In this document: piece by piece, positions 1 to 7,695 of the stretch
Layout: the number at the start of each line of letters is the position of its first letter
Numbering within the stretch: position 1 is the stretch's first letter
Assembly: GCA_903851455.1 (NCBI GenBank)
Contig: CAINOM010000257.1
Location: forward strand, 1 to 9,617
Source of the DNA: an uncultured Bacteroidota bacterium
GTDB lineage: Bacteria; Bacteroidota; Bacteroidia; Chitinophagales; Chitinophagaceae
Direction: 5' to 3'
DNA: 9,617 nt
Translations under genes and position numbers: made by a program
Notes under the pieces: generated by a model
What the model saw: only the letters and a program-made list of their open reading frames with translations
The model's database searches: none
What the model was told of the DNA's origin: nothing

Positions 1-53
1 GTTGTGGATTTTGTTGATACTTTGCGGCAGTTAAATTCCGTTTCCGCCAGAAA

Positions 54-1106
54 ATTAAAATATTTGTAAATGCACGTTTCCTTAAACAGCCCGTTTCGGG
101 GGTACAAAGGAATGGAAATGAATGCAGCAGACAAATAAAAAAGTTGCACCCTGATACCGTCTTCCTCACACCTAAGAACATACTACACAACGATATAGCC
201 GCAGAGCTTGGCGCCATTGTCGTTGGCAGAAACACAGGGCATCTCTGGGAGCAGGCCGACCTGCCTTTCTACTTGGCACGTAATGGTCGCCCCCCGTTGT
301 TCAGTCCCGCCAATACCGCCCCATTGGCGTATCGCAACAACTACTTCACCCTCCACGACCTTGCATTTTACCACCATCCCGAGTGGAACAGCAAAGCTTT
401 TTCTACGTGGTACAACATACTTATCCCCCGTCTGGTCATCGGTTGCCGGCATCTGTTCACCGTCAGCAAAACGGTGAAAGATGAAATTGTAAAATATTAT
501 AAAACACCACCCGCTAAAATATCCGTTACATATAATGGCATTTCCTCCGTGATGCAGTCCGCCCTGCAAAGGCAGCCAAAAGAAAAGATCATTTTAGCCG
601 TAGGCACGTTCAACAAAAGAAAGAACCACCAAAACCTCGTTCAGGCCTACCTAAGTAGTGGCCTCACAAAAGAATATCAATTGGTAATAATAGGCGATAA
701 GAACCGCGTCTTTGCCGATACCGGTATTGATGAAAGCTCGTTGACCAACACCAACATAAAGATATACGACCGCCTCACCTCCGGAGAATTAATTAACATG
801 TATGCCAAAGCGGAAATGGTCGTTTCGCTCTCTCTTTACGAAGGCTTTGGCATACCCGTCCTCGAAGGCCTCTACGCCGGCTGCAAAGTAGTTTGCTCAG
901 ATATCCCCGTCTACCACGAATTGTACGATGGCCATGCCACTTTCTGCAACCCAAATGATATCAGGAATATCACCACTACATTAGAGCAAGTTGCCCACTC
1001 AAATATTGCACCCGGCAATATTGATACTTTGTTGAATAAGTGCAACTACGGCCATTCGGCGCAGCTAATACTCGACACCATAAAAGGTACGCCTAAAAAA
1101 AAATAG
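54..1106 (+). CDS. GT4-type (GT-B fold) glycosyltransferase, group 1; start uncertain
   Basis: This is probably a cytosolic or membrane-associated glycosyltransferase that adds sugars from nucleotide donors to exopolysaccharide, O-antigen or capsule; its substrate cannot be read from sequence. Numbered from codon 54, it shows an N-terminal strand KIFVNARF, a QPVSGVQR loop, GHLWEQADLP, HD at 101-102 in TLHDLAFYHHPEW, a donor-domain GTFNKRKN from 184 with basic phosphate-binding residues, and the family EX7E motif EGFGIPVLE with E263 and E271. The first usual start codon is TTG at 144, but that would delete the first strand of the Rossmann fold and the GVQR loop, both typical of this family. 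The frame is open back to a TGA at 15-17, and an ATT at 54 lies exactly where homologues have the ATG of MKIFVNARF. So either ATT is used, the start is at 144, or the start codon was lost. Confidence is high for the family and low for the exact start. No neighbouring polysaccharide genes are in view. Confidence 0.85.
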   Translation: MKIFVNARFLKQPVSGVQRNGNECSRQIKKLHPDTVFLTPKNILHNDIAAELGAIVVGRNTGHLWEQADLPFYLARNGRPPLFSPANTAPLAYRNNYFTLHDLAFYHHPEWNSKAFSTWYNILIPRLVIGCRHLFTVSKTVKDEIVKYYKTPPAKISVTYNGISSVMQSALQRQPKEKIILAVGTFNKRKNHQNLVQAYLSSGLTKEYQLVIIGDKNRVFADTGIDESSLTNTNIKIYDRLTSGELINMYAKAEMVVSLSLYEGFGIPVLEGLYAGCKVVCSDIPVYHELYDGHATFCNPNDIRNITTTLEQVAHSNIAPGNIDTLLNKCNYGHSAQLILDTIKGTPKKK

Positions 1107-1129
1107 AGACGCAATGTGTGCCTCTATTT
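1101..1129. terminator. Likely bidirectional terminator hairpin between convergent genes
   Basis: AAATAGAG (1101-1108) pairs perfectly with CTCTATTT (1122-1129). The interior can add C-G, G-U, C-G and A-T pairs around an ATG loop after one A-C mismatch. A run of nine A's at 1095-1103 becomes a U-tract for leftward transcripts from the thioredoxin gene; rightward the hairpin is followed only by a short AT-rich stretch. The stop codon of the glycosyltransferase (TAG, 1104-1106) lies inside the left arm. Position between two convergent genes fits a shared terminator, stronger leftward. Confidence 0.65.
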
Positions 1130-1222
1130 AATATATGCATTGCTTGCTAATTACCTTTACAGAAGAATAAACTAGGCAAAGGAGGCACTAACCGGAGATA
1201 TGACCAAGCCGCTGAATAGATG

Positions 1223-1256
1223 GTCCCCCTTCAGGGGACAGGGGTGCACAGGGGTG
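1223..1256. repeat. GC-rich palindrome followed by ACAGGGGTG direct repeats
   Basis: GTCCCC (1223-1228) and GGGGAC (1234-1239) form a 6 bp stem with loop CTTCA. ACAGGGGTG then occurs twice, at 1238-1246 and 1248-1256, 10 bp apart. The arrangement of a C-rich arm, a G-rich arm and a trailing AGGGGTG resembles the elements near 7789 and 9488, suggesting one dispersed intergenic repeat family. It lies 18 bp beyond the stop codon of the minus-strand thioredoxin gene, so it would be in that transcript's 3' untranslated region. Confidence 0.5.
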
Positions 1257-1273
1257 AGTAGGGTGGACAGGGA

Positions 1274-1768
1274 TTACTTCGCCGCAGCCAGTTCCTTGAT
1301 CTTGGCAAGTATCTCTGCCTCGCCACCTTCTTCATAGCCGGTATGTGTGAATGCTACCTTGCCGTTCTTATCAATGATAACTGTATAAGGCACATTCTGG
1401 AAGCTCAGTGAGCGTTTCAGATCTGAATTGGCGTCTATATAAAAAGGAAAGTTCCAACCCTGCGATATGGCATAGGTGCGCACCAGGCCTTCCGAGCGGG
1501 TTTCATCTATAGATATGGTCTCGTAATTGAAGTCGGCTTGTTTTTTCCAATCAGGCAACGCACGTGTAAGATTCTTTATTTCCTTCTTGCAGGATATACA
1601 CCAGGTAGCCCAGAAACTGATGAGCGTAACTTTCCCTTTTTCAACAGTTTGGTCGAACGCTATCTTTTTACCTGAGCTAACATCCTTTATCTCGGTATTA
1701 GGCAATCCCTGTGCTTGCAGCGAAAAAGCACCGAACACGCATAGAGCTGCCGCGATAATTTTTTTCAT
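1274..1768 (-). CDS. Secreted TlpA-like thioredoxin-fold disulfide oxidoreductase
   Basis: This 164-residue protein is a periplasmic thiol-disulfide oxidoreductase of the TlpA/ResA type. Residues 1-19 form a signal peptide (MKKIIAAALCVFGAFSLQA), with cleavage likely before Q20. The active site is the WCISC motif with C57 and C60 in FWATWCISCKKE, and the cis-proline loop is VPYT with P127, followed by VIIDKNGKV. Only one CXXC is present and there are no transmembrane helices beyond the signal peptide, so it is exported and soluble rather than a DsbD-type relay. CIS between the active-site residues does not by itself say whether it reduces or oxidises substrates. It is transcribed divergently from the DUF6029-like barrel gene, with 94 bp between the start codons, so the two may be co-regulated. 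The ATG at 1768 directly precedes the signal peptide. Family assignment is secure; the partner is inferred. Confidence 0.92.
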   Translation of the reverse strand: MKKIIAAALCVFGAFSLQAQGLPNTEIKDVSSGKKIAFDQTVEKGKVTLISFWATWCISCKKEIKNLTRALPDWKKQADFNYETISIDETRSEGLVRTYAISQGWNFPFYIDANSDLKRSLSFQNVPYTVIIDKNGKVAFTHTGYEEGGEAEILAKIKELAAAK

Positions 1769-1774
1769 AAGTAC

Positions 1775-1805
1775 TTGTTTTTAACAATAATAAGCTAAAA
1801 CTTTG
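1775..1805 (+). promoter_or_regulatory. Candidate Bacteroidota-type promoter for the DUF6029-like gene
   Basis: TTG at 1775-1777 is followed 18 bp later by TAAAACTTTG (1796-1805). This is a loose match to the Bacteroidota sigma-ABfr promoter (upstream TTTG or TTG, then TAnnTTTG near -7), with two extra bases between TA and TTTG. It would leave a leader of about 50 bases before the ATG at 1863. A second ACTTTA-type sequence lies closer to the gene. This is a pattern match only. Confidence 0.25.
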
Positions 1806-1862
1806 CCGGAATTGAATAAAGGAGCTAATTTCGGAAAAACTTTAACATTATACGCTTTTTAG

Positions 1863-3512
1863 ATGAAAAAAACCGCATTTTTATTTGTATTGCTTGCCGT
1901 TTCAGGGACATTGTTCGCTCAGGGTACTTTTTCCGGCGACCTGATGATGAACATGAACTTTTTTCAACGGGATACGAACATTAAAGCCTCCAATAACCCG
2001 CTTTACGACAACGCACTTAGCGGCAGTGAGGGCTGGCTGGATCTGCGTTATAACACTAATGGTTTCACTTTCTTCCTGCGTGCAGATGCATTTAACAATT
2101 CCAATCTCAAGAACCCCATAGCGCCCAGCACCGACTTCGGCATTGGCGCTTGGAGTGTTACCAAGGATATGAAAGACCTCACCATCACCATCGGCTCTAT
2201 TTATGACCAGGTGGGCAGTGGTATCCTTTTCCGCTCCTATGAAGATCGTGGCCTGCTCATAGATAATGCGCTGATGGGCATCGAGCTGAAATACAAACTC
2301 ACCAACAATATTTCACTCAAAGGCTTCACCGGGCAGCAGAAAAACAACAACCAGGTAAACAATGTACGCTACGGTCCGGTTATTAAAGGTTTCAATGCCG
2401 AAGGTGATTTCAGTGCTGGTAAAGTGCACCTCGTACCGGGTATCGGCGTGCTCAACAGAACGCTGGACGCAAGCTCTATGGCAGCCGTTGCAGCCTCCAT
2501 CAACGCGCAGGACACCAACCACCGCTTTGAGCCTAAGTACAATATGTATGCCTTCAGCATCTACAACACCCTTACTTACAAAAACTTTTCGTGGTATGTA
2601 GAGGGCTGTTACAAGACCCACGAAGCCGTTTCAGAGCCCGGCTACTACGAAACCAATGCCAACCACGTAGATTCCAATGCTACGTTGTTATTTGATAAGC
2701 CCGGCAATGTAGAGTATACCTCTATCAACTACGGCATGAAAGGCATCGCCTTGAGTCTCACCGGCAAGCGCACCCAGGATTTCGTCATGCGCACGTCGCC
2801 CAATGAGACCCTGCTGAATGGTATGCTCAACTGGCAGCCTGTTGTTGCCGTACTGCGCCCGGAGCGCCTCATGGCCCGCTACACCCCCGCATCGCAGGAC
2901 ATCTCTGAAATGGCCGGCACAGCAAACCTCGCCCTTTCGCCAAATGATGTTACCAACTTTACCGTTACCTACACGCACATCAATACGCTCGATGATCATA
3001 AGCTCTACCGCGAAGCGTATGTAGATGGTTTCTACCAGGGCATCAAGAACTGGATATTCCAGGGTGGGGCACAGTATATGGAGTACAACATCCTTGCCTA
3101 TCAATCTGAGGGTTCCATCGCACATCCCATCGTGTATGCGATCACTCCATTTGCCGACATCACTTATCGCATGACCGAGAAGAATTCTCTGCGCGCTGAG
3201 GTCCAGTACATGGATACCAGGCAGGACTACGGATCATGGCTGTTCGTACTCCTTGAGTTTGATATCGCTCCGAAATGGGCGATCTCAGCATCGGATATGT
3301 ACAATGTGTCCCCCAATCCTAACGACGATAACCACAACTACAAGAATCCCGGCAATCATTACTACAACCTCTATGCAGCATATACCAAGGGCCCTCACAG
3401 GTTCTCACTCGCCTACGTGAAGCAAGTTGATGGTATCAACTGCGCCGGTGGTGTTTGCCGTTACGAGCCTGCATTCAGCGGCGTAAAGGCCACGCTCACC
3501 TCCAGTTTTTAA
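1863..3512 (+). CDS. DUF6029-like outer-membrane beta-barrel protein
   Basis: The 549-residue product begins with a clear signal peptide (MKKTAFLFVLLAVSGTLFAQ). The remainder is a chain of alternating amphipathic strands rich in Tyr, Asn and Gly, ending in TLTSSF; a terminal Phe is typical of outer-membrane barrels. The segment IGSIYDQVGSGILFRSYEDR, about residues 117-136, and the C-terminal NCAGGVCRYEP match what I recall of the DUF6029 family, whose function is not established. Mature cysteines are C249, C527 and C532, the last two forming CAGGVC in what is probably the last surface loop or turn. The gene is divergent from a TlpA-like thioredoxin, a pairing that suggests the thioredoxin handles these cysteines; that is inference. 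The gene is followed 28 bp later by three palindromic repeats. I am sure it is an exported barrel and less sure of the DUF number. Confidence 0.8.
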   Translation: MKKTAFLFVLLAVSGTLFAQGTFSGDLMMNMNFFQRDTNIKASNNPLYDNALSGSEGWLDLRYNTNGFTFFLRADAFNNSNLKNPIAPSTDFGIGAWSVTKDMKDLTITIGSIYDQVGSGILFRSYEDRGLLIDNALMGIELKYKLTNNISLKGFTGQQKNNNQVNNVRYGPVIKGFNAEGDFSAGKVHLVPGIGVLNRTLDASSMAAVAASINAQDTNHRFEPKYNMYAFSIYNTLTYKNFSWYVEGCYKTHEAVSEPGYYETNANHVDSNATLLFDKPGNVEYTSINYGMKGIALSLTGKRTQDFVMRTSPNETLLNGMLNWQPVVAVLRPERLMARYTPASQDISEMAGTANLALSPNDVTNFTVTYTHINTLDDHKLYREAYVDGFYQGIKNWIFQGGAQYMEYNILAYQSEGSIAHPIVYAITPFADITYRMTEKNSLRAEVQYMDTRQDYGSWLFVLLEFDIAPKWAISASDMYNVSPNPNDDNHNYKNPGNHYYNLYAAYTKGPHRFSLAYVKQVDGINCAGGVCRYEPAFSGVKATLTSSF

Positions 3513-3540
3513 AATAGGAATTAAACACTAACACAAAAAA

Positions 3541-3735
3541 AATCCCAAGCCCTGAAAGGGCGAAATCTGCCAGCCCGGGGTGCAGCCCCGGGAACACGTA
3601 ACAAAAACAAAACCCCAAGCCCTGAAAGGGCGAAATCTGCCAGCCCGGGGTGTAGTCCCAGGGGACACGTAACAAACACAAAACCCCAAGCCCTGAAAGG
3701 GCGAAATCTGCCAGCCCGGGGTGTAGCCCCGGGGA
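3541..3735. repeat. Three tandem 70-71 bp double-hairpin palindromic repeats
   Basis: Each unit contains a first palindrome GCCC-TGAAA-GGGC (3549-3561, 3619-3631, 3690-3702), an invariant linker GAAATCTGCCAG, then a second palindrome CCCGGGG-TGyAG-CCCCGGG (3574-3592, 3644-3662, 3715-3733), then an A/C-rich spacer containing ACACGTAACAAA between units. Copies 1 and 3 have a perfect 7 bp second stem. Copy 2 has TCCCAGG in the right arm, giving one G-U pair and one C-A mismatch. The period changes from 70 to 71 because of an extra G in copy 2. The array starts 28 bp after the DUF6029-like stop codon, so transcripts would carry three structured elements in the 3' region. It resembles REP/BIME-like elements dispersed in Bacteroidota genomes. 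No transposase is in the window. Confidence 0.9.
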
Positions 3736-3856
3736 GACAATAAAAGGGCAAAATGTAAAATGGTAATCGAAAATACCTTATCGTCCTCAGGGTGATGATT
3801 GGGGTGATTTCAAATCAAACAATATACTTGATATTTGATCCGTTATTCTGATTTCC
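3736..3856 (+). other. AT-rich leader of the DUF5916 gene with a weak promoter-like site
   Basis: With the repeats this completes a 344 bp gap between genes. GATATTTG at 3830-3837 matches five of the six fixed bases of TAnnTTTG but would leave only a very short leader before the ATG at 3857. ATCAAA (3814-3819) and TTTGAT (3834-3839) form an inverted repeat around it, with a 14 base separation. I see no gene or RNA here. Confidence 0.3.
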
Positions 3857-6295
3857 ATGTTCCGCAATGCTGCCGCGATCCGTTATACATGCCTGCTGCT
3901 CCTACTGGTGCTGGCGACGCTGCGGTCTGCGGCACAGGCACCCAGGAAATCGCTGAACTCCAGCTCTGTCAATGAGAAGATTGTACTCGATGGAGACCTT
4001 TCGGAACCAGCCTGGCAGAAGGCTGAAAAGGCAACAAATTTCACTCAGCACGATCCATATCCTGGCCAGCCGTCTACGCAAAGAACAGAAGTAAGCATCC
4101 TCTACGACAACCAGGCCGTCTACATCGGCGCCATGATGTACGACGAGCACCCCGACAGCATTCTCAAGCAGCTTTCGCCCCGCGATGTTTTCGACAACAA
4201 TAACGATATATTCGGCGTTTTCTTTGATACCTATTCTGATAACCAGAATGGCTTCTTCTTCATCATCACCGCCGCAGGCGTCCAGGCCGATGCCAAGCAG
4301 AGGTTCGACAACAGCGATCTGTCTTGGAATGCCGCCTGGTTCTCTAAAGTTAAGATCACAAAAAAAGGCTGGTGCGTAGAAATGCGTATACCATATTCCG
4401 CCATCCGCTTCCCAAAGACCGATGTGCAGAAGTGGGGCGTCAATTTCGTACGCGTCATTCGCCGCTGCCGTGAGCAGTCTTTTTGGAATCCCGTTTTGCC
4501 TACCCAATCCAACTTCGTTTCCCAGGCTGGTACACTGACTGGCATCCATAATATCGAGTCGCCGGTACGCCTGCAGTTGCTGCCCTACATTTCGGGCTAT
4601 GCCGAGAATTATGCCGGTGTCAATGCCCATACTGTCGATGGCGGTATGGACATCAAGTACGGCATCAACGACGCCTTTACACTCGATATGACGCTCGTCC
4701 CCGATTTCGGACAAACACTCTACGACCCCCGTGTGCTCAACCTTTCTCCTATCGAGGTGCGCTACAACGACCAGCGCTACTTCTTTACAGAAGGTTTCGA
4801 CCTGTTCAATAAGAACGATCTCTTTTATTCACGTAGGGTAGGGGGCACTCCCGTCAATTTCAACATACCAACCGGTGCACTCGGCGCGCGGGATTCTGTT
4901 ATTGCCAACCCGCAGACCACCCGCATATACAATGCCACCAAGATATCCGGCCGCACAGAGGGTAACCTCGGCATTGGTGTTTTTAACGCCATAACTGCCG
5001 CTCAGGATGCAACGGTGAAGGACCTGGCTACCGGCGGCGAACGTCAGCTCCAGACCGCTCCCATCACTAATTACAACGAGATCGTGCTCGACCAGGCATT
5101 CAAGAACAGTTCTTACGTTAGCTTCGTGAATACCAATGTCAGTCGCAACGATACCACGCACAATGCCGACGTAGCCGCCATCCTGTTCCGTGCCGCCGAC
5201 AAACACAACAGGTACGCCATCGATGGCTCTGCCGATGTGAGCCAGCTATACTACTACAACCACACCACCGATCTCGGTTACCGCTACTATGCCGATGTAG
5301 GAAAAGTAAGCGGCAACTATACATGGGTACTCAGCACCCGCTCCATCAGCGACCACTTCAACCCAAACGACATGGGCTACCTGGACCGGAACAACATCAT
5401 CTACTACAATGCCGACCAGTACTACAACATATACAAGCCCTTCGGTCCGTTTGTGAACATGAGCAACCACATCAACGTCTACTACAACAGGGTGTTCAAT
5501 CCTGCCGTTTTCCAGAGCTTTGGGTTCGACGGTTCACACAATGCCACCACCCGCCAATACCTGTCGTTCGGCCCTTACTGGGCCATACAGCCGGTAACTT
5601 CAAACGATTACCTCGAGCCGCGCACACCGGGTCGCTACTATCGCTACCCTAAGACCTACATGTGTGGCGGCTTTTTCTCGTCCGATTACCGCAAGAAGTT
5701 CGCGCTTGATGGTGAGAGCAACTATCGTTGGTTCGCCACTACCGGCCGCAATACATTCTACTGGTCCCTTACGCCACACTATCGCTTCAGCGATAAGTTC
5801 TCCATGATCTACAGCTTTGCCTATACCAACCAGCACAATGACGTTGGCTTTGTAGACAATGTCAACGACTCCATCTATTTCGGTATCCGCAACATCAATA
5901 CACTTACCAACACGCTTACCGCTTCTTACATCTTCAGCAATGTCATGTCGCTGTCGCTCAACGAGCGCCACTACTGGTCGCAGGCCAATTACTCTTCCTA
6001 TCATTTCCTCGATGCCGACGGCACACTTGCGCCTACTCCATACAACACCAATCACGATATCAACTACAACTCTTTCAACGTCTATCTCAGCTTCGTCTGG
6101 CAGTTCCGCCCCGGCAGCGAGATGAGCGTCGTCTACCAAAACGCCATCTACACCAGTGGCGCCAACATCATCAACGACTATTCCACCGATGTGAACTATA
6201 TGTTCCAGTCCCCGCAAAGCAATAGCCTTTCTTTAAAGCTCATCTACTACCTCGACTACCTCGATATCCGCAAAGCGCTCCGGAAAAACAGTTGA
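3857..6295 (+). CDS. CBM9-like domain plus DUF5916 outer-membrane beta-barrel protein
   Basis: This 812-residue protein is exported by a signal peptide (about residues 1-28, hydrophobic LLLLLVLATL core, AQA end). Residues about 42-230 form a CBM9-like beta-sandwich, opening with IVLDGDLSEPAW and including ILYDNQAVYIGAMMYDEHP, FGVFFDTYSDNQNGFFF and the GWCVEMRIPYSAIRF strand pair. From about 236 to the end lies a long strand-rich region with the conserved RYFFTEGFDLFNKNDLFYSRR block around 307-327, which fits DUF5916, an outer-membrane barrel domain of Bacteroidota. CBM9 modules can bind sugar chain ends, but binding residues cannot be verified here and many proteins with this architecture have unknown ligands. 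Length is typical for the family. Neighbours carry no susC/susD pair or glycoside hydrolase, so there is no polysaccharide-utilisation context. ATG at 3857 is the sensible start because the signal peptide follows at once. Confidence 0.88.
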   Translation: MFRNAAAIRYTCLLLLLVLATLRSAAQAPRKSLNSSSVNEKIVLDGDLSEPAWQKAEKATNFTQHDPYPGQPSTQRTEVSILYDNQAVYIGAMMYDEHPDSILKQLSPRDVFDNNNDIFGVFFDTYSDNQNGFFFIITAAGVQADAKQRFDNSDLSWNAAWFSKVKITKKGWCVEMRIPYSAIRFPKTDVQKWGVNFVRVIRRCREQSFWNPVLPTQSNFVSQAGTLTGIHNIESPVRLQLLPYISGYAENYAGVNAHTVDGGMDIKYGINDAFTLDMTLVPDFGQTLYDPRVLNLSPIEVRYNDQRYFFTEGFDLFNKNDLFYSRRVGGTPVNFNIPTGALGARDSVIANPQTTRIYNATKISGRTEGNLGIGVFNAITAAQDATVKDLATGGERQLQTAPITNYNEIVLDQAFKNSSYVSFVNTNVSRNDTTHNADVAAILFRAADKHNRYAIDGSADVSQLYYYNHTTDLGYRYYADVGKVSGNYTWVLSTRSISDHFNPNDMGYLDRNNIIYYNADQYYNIYKPFGPFVNMSNHINVYYNRVFNPAVFQSFGFDGSHNATTRQYLSFGPYWAIQPVTSNDYLEPRTPGRYYRYPKTYMCGGFFSSDYRKKFALDGESNYRWFATTGRNTFYWSLTPHYRFSDKFSMIYSFAYTNQHNDVGFVDNVNDSIYFGIRNINTLTNTLTASYIFSNVMSLSLNERHYWSQANYSSYHFLDADGTLAPTPYNTNHDINYNSFNVYLSFVWQFRPGSEMSVVYQNAIYTSGANIINDYSTDVNYMFQSPQSNSLSLKLIYYLDYLDIRKALRKNS

Positions 6296-6386
6296 TCGCA
6301 TTGCCCCTTAACATTTTCTTATGGGAGTATATCGTACTATTACACCATAATTAAACTTTATCCGTTTTTAGAAACAAAACATCGTC

Positions 6387-7415
6387 ATGAAAAAACAAAT
6401 CCTTCTTTCACTTTTGGTCCTCGGCTCAGCCTGCGCCATCGCGCAGCCCACACTTACTGGTACTACAAATAACCCTGTACTGGGCGACAATTTCACTTAT
6501 TACAACTGCGCAACTGCAGGTGTAGTGCAAGGTGCGTCAGGCCCGGGTGTTACATGGGATTTCCATACCCTGACGGGAGCGGCAGCGGGTATGCTTTCCA
6601 CGGCCACTTGCGCAAGTACGCCGTACTGCGATTCCTTTCCGCCGAACGATATCGTGATCCAGTATATCGATCCGGGTGTAGACACAGAATATGATTACTG
6701 TACCACGAACGGCAGCGCGTTTGATATAATAGGAGTTTATGATGCTGGTGCAAATTTCACTCATTTTCAGCAGCCCGATATAATATTGAAATACCCGGCA
6801 ACCTACAATGCCACCTACCAGGATACCAGCATAAGTATTGACTATGCCAGTCTGCCGCTCGATTACGTGATCAGCAGGTCCTCCCGCACTGTTGATGGCT
6901 ATGGAACCCTGATTCTTCCTTCAGGTACCCATGCCAATGTGCTGCGTGTGCACCAGACTACTATCATGTTAGATAGTTTTCCCGGCATGGCGCCTATGTT
7001 CTCTATGTATAGCGAGAACTACAGTTGGTTCGCTGCCGGCTTTCACTTGTTCCTGCTCGAAATGGACCTCGATAGCTCGGCAGGCCCCGCGCTCAGCGTA
7101 TCAAACGTTACTTATCTGTCCGGTGCAACAACCGGTATCACCTCAATAGACAATGATCAGCTCTCATTAACGTTAAGCCCTAATCCCACATCCGGCATCC
7201 TGAATATTAAGCTGAACCTCGATGCAATTCAAAATCCCACGATCACTATATCAGACATCTCAGGCAAGCTACTCGCCAGCATCAACACCTCAGGGTTGAC
7301 CGAAGGCGAAAACAAAATTCAATACTCGGTCGCTGGCTTACCGGCCGGCCTCTACCTCGTTCATTTTACCGATGATACCCACAACATCACCCGCAAAGTA
7401 GTGGTCAGTAATTAA
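6387..7415 (+). CDS. T9SS-exported protein with type A sorting domain, N-terminal region unrecognised
   Basis: The 342-residue product has a signal peptide (MKKQILLSLLVLGSACAIAQ, cleavage near residue 20) and a C-terminal T9SS type A sorting domain at about 259-342. That domain shows the LSPNPTSG start, ITISDISGKLL middle strand, and LPAGLYLVHFTDD with a terminal basic KVVVSN. It should therefore pass the outer membrane through the type IX system and be released or anchored at the surface. The region between, about 21-255, is not a family I can name. It has four cysteines (C41, C75, C81, C105), all in its first part, suggesting two disulfides, and a GYGTLILPSGTHANVLRVH segment seen in other Bacteroidota T9SS cargo of unknown function. 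C16 lacks a lipobox, so it is not a lipoprotein. It lies 91 bp after the DUF5916 gene on the same strand, so co-transcription is possible. Confidence 0.85.
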   Translation: MKKQILLSLLVLGSACAIAQPTLTGTTNNPVLGDNFTYYNCATAGVVQGASGPGVTWDFHTLTGAAAGMLSTATCASTPYCDSFPPNDIVIQYIDPGVDTEYDYCTTNGSAFDIIGVYDAGANFTHFQQPDIILKYPATYNATYQDTSISIDYASLPLDYVISRSSRTVDGYGTLILPSGTHANVLRVHQTTIMLDSFPGMAPMFSMYSENYSWFAAGFHLFLLEMDLDSSAGPALSVSNVTYLSGATTGITSIDNDQLSLTLSPNPTSGILNIKLNLDAIQNPTITISDISGKLLASINTSGLTEGENKIQYSVAGLPAGLYLVHFTDDTHNITRKVVVSN

Positions 7416-7610
7416 TATTCGTTTGCCGGTGTCCCAGACTTACAAACATGGGGCACCTGTTTATTTATCCTCACGATATTTTTTTTGTCCCGGCTTATTG
7501 CTACTATTGGGTTCGGTGGCTATAGCACAGTTCAAGTTCGGATATATATTTAGCTTGCGCTTCAGATATATCCCCGGATCGCGTAAAAATCGCAAAATGT
7601 CAGTGCGCAA

Positions 7611-7680
7611 CACCTCCCCTCCTGTTTTAGGAGGGGCGTGCCTGAAAACATAGCGAAGCAGTGTTTTCAGGCCGGGGTGG
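7611..7680. repeat. Composite palindromic element with two adjacent hairpins
   Basis: CCCCTCCT (7616-7623) pairs with AGGAGGGG (7629-7636) across a GTTTT loop, an 8 bp perfect stem. Immediately after, GCCTGAAAACA (7640-7650) pairs with TGTTTTCAGGC (7662-7672) across an 11 base loop TAGCGAAGCAG, an 11 bp perfect stem. It ends in CGGGGTGGTTGAC. This layout resembles dispersed intergenic repeats I associate with Bacteroidota chromosomes. It lies on the 3' side of the T9SS gene ending at 7415, about 200 bp beyond its stop. Confidence 0.8.
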
Positions 7681-7695
7681 TTGACTCGCACGCAC

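Noticed and set aside
3541..3735. Possible CRISPR array
   Set aside because: Only three units, the would-be spacers are nearly identical, each repeat contains two palindromes, and no cas gene is present.
3496..3751. Three overlapping minus-strand frames with repeated PGWQISPFQGLG-like peptides
   Set aside because: They are translations of the palindromic DNA repeat in each frame; none has a start context, signal peptide or domain.
3902..4714. 270-codon minus-strand frame
   Set aside because: Lies wholly inside the CBM9-DUF5916 gene on the opposite strand; no domain or signal, composition typical of an antisense shadow.
5600..6217. 205-codon minus-strand frame
   Set aside because: Antisense shadow of the barrel region, Val/Ile/Gly-rich without domain features.
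3857..6295. Polysaccharide-utilisation locus around the CBM9-like protein
   Set aside because: No SusC/SusD pair, glycoside hydrolase or sensor-regulator in the window.
6429..6437. Lipoprotein signal at C16 of the T9SS protein
   Set aside because: Residues before the cysteine (G-S-A) do not form a lipobox; an ordinary cleavage site ending AIAQ follows.
7479..7486. T8 tract 64 bp after a stop codon as an intrinsic terminator
   Set aside because: No stable stem directly precedes it.
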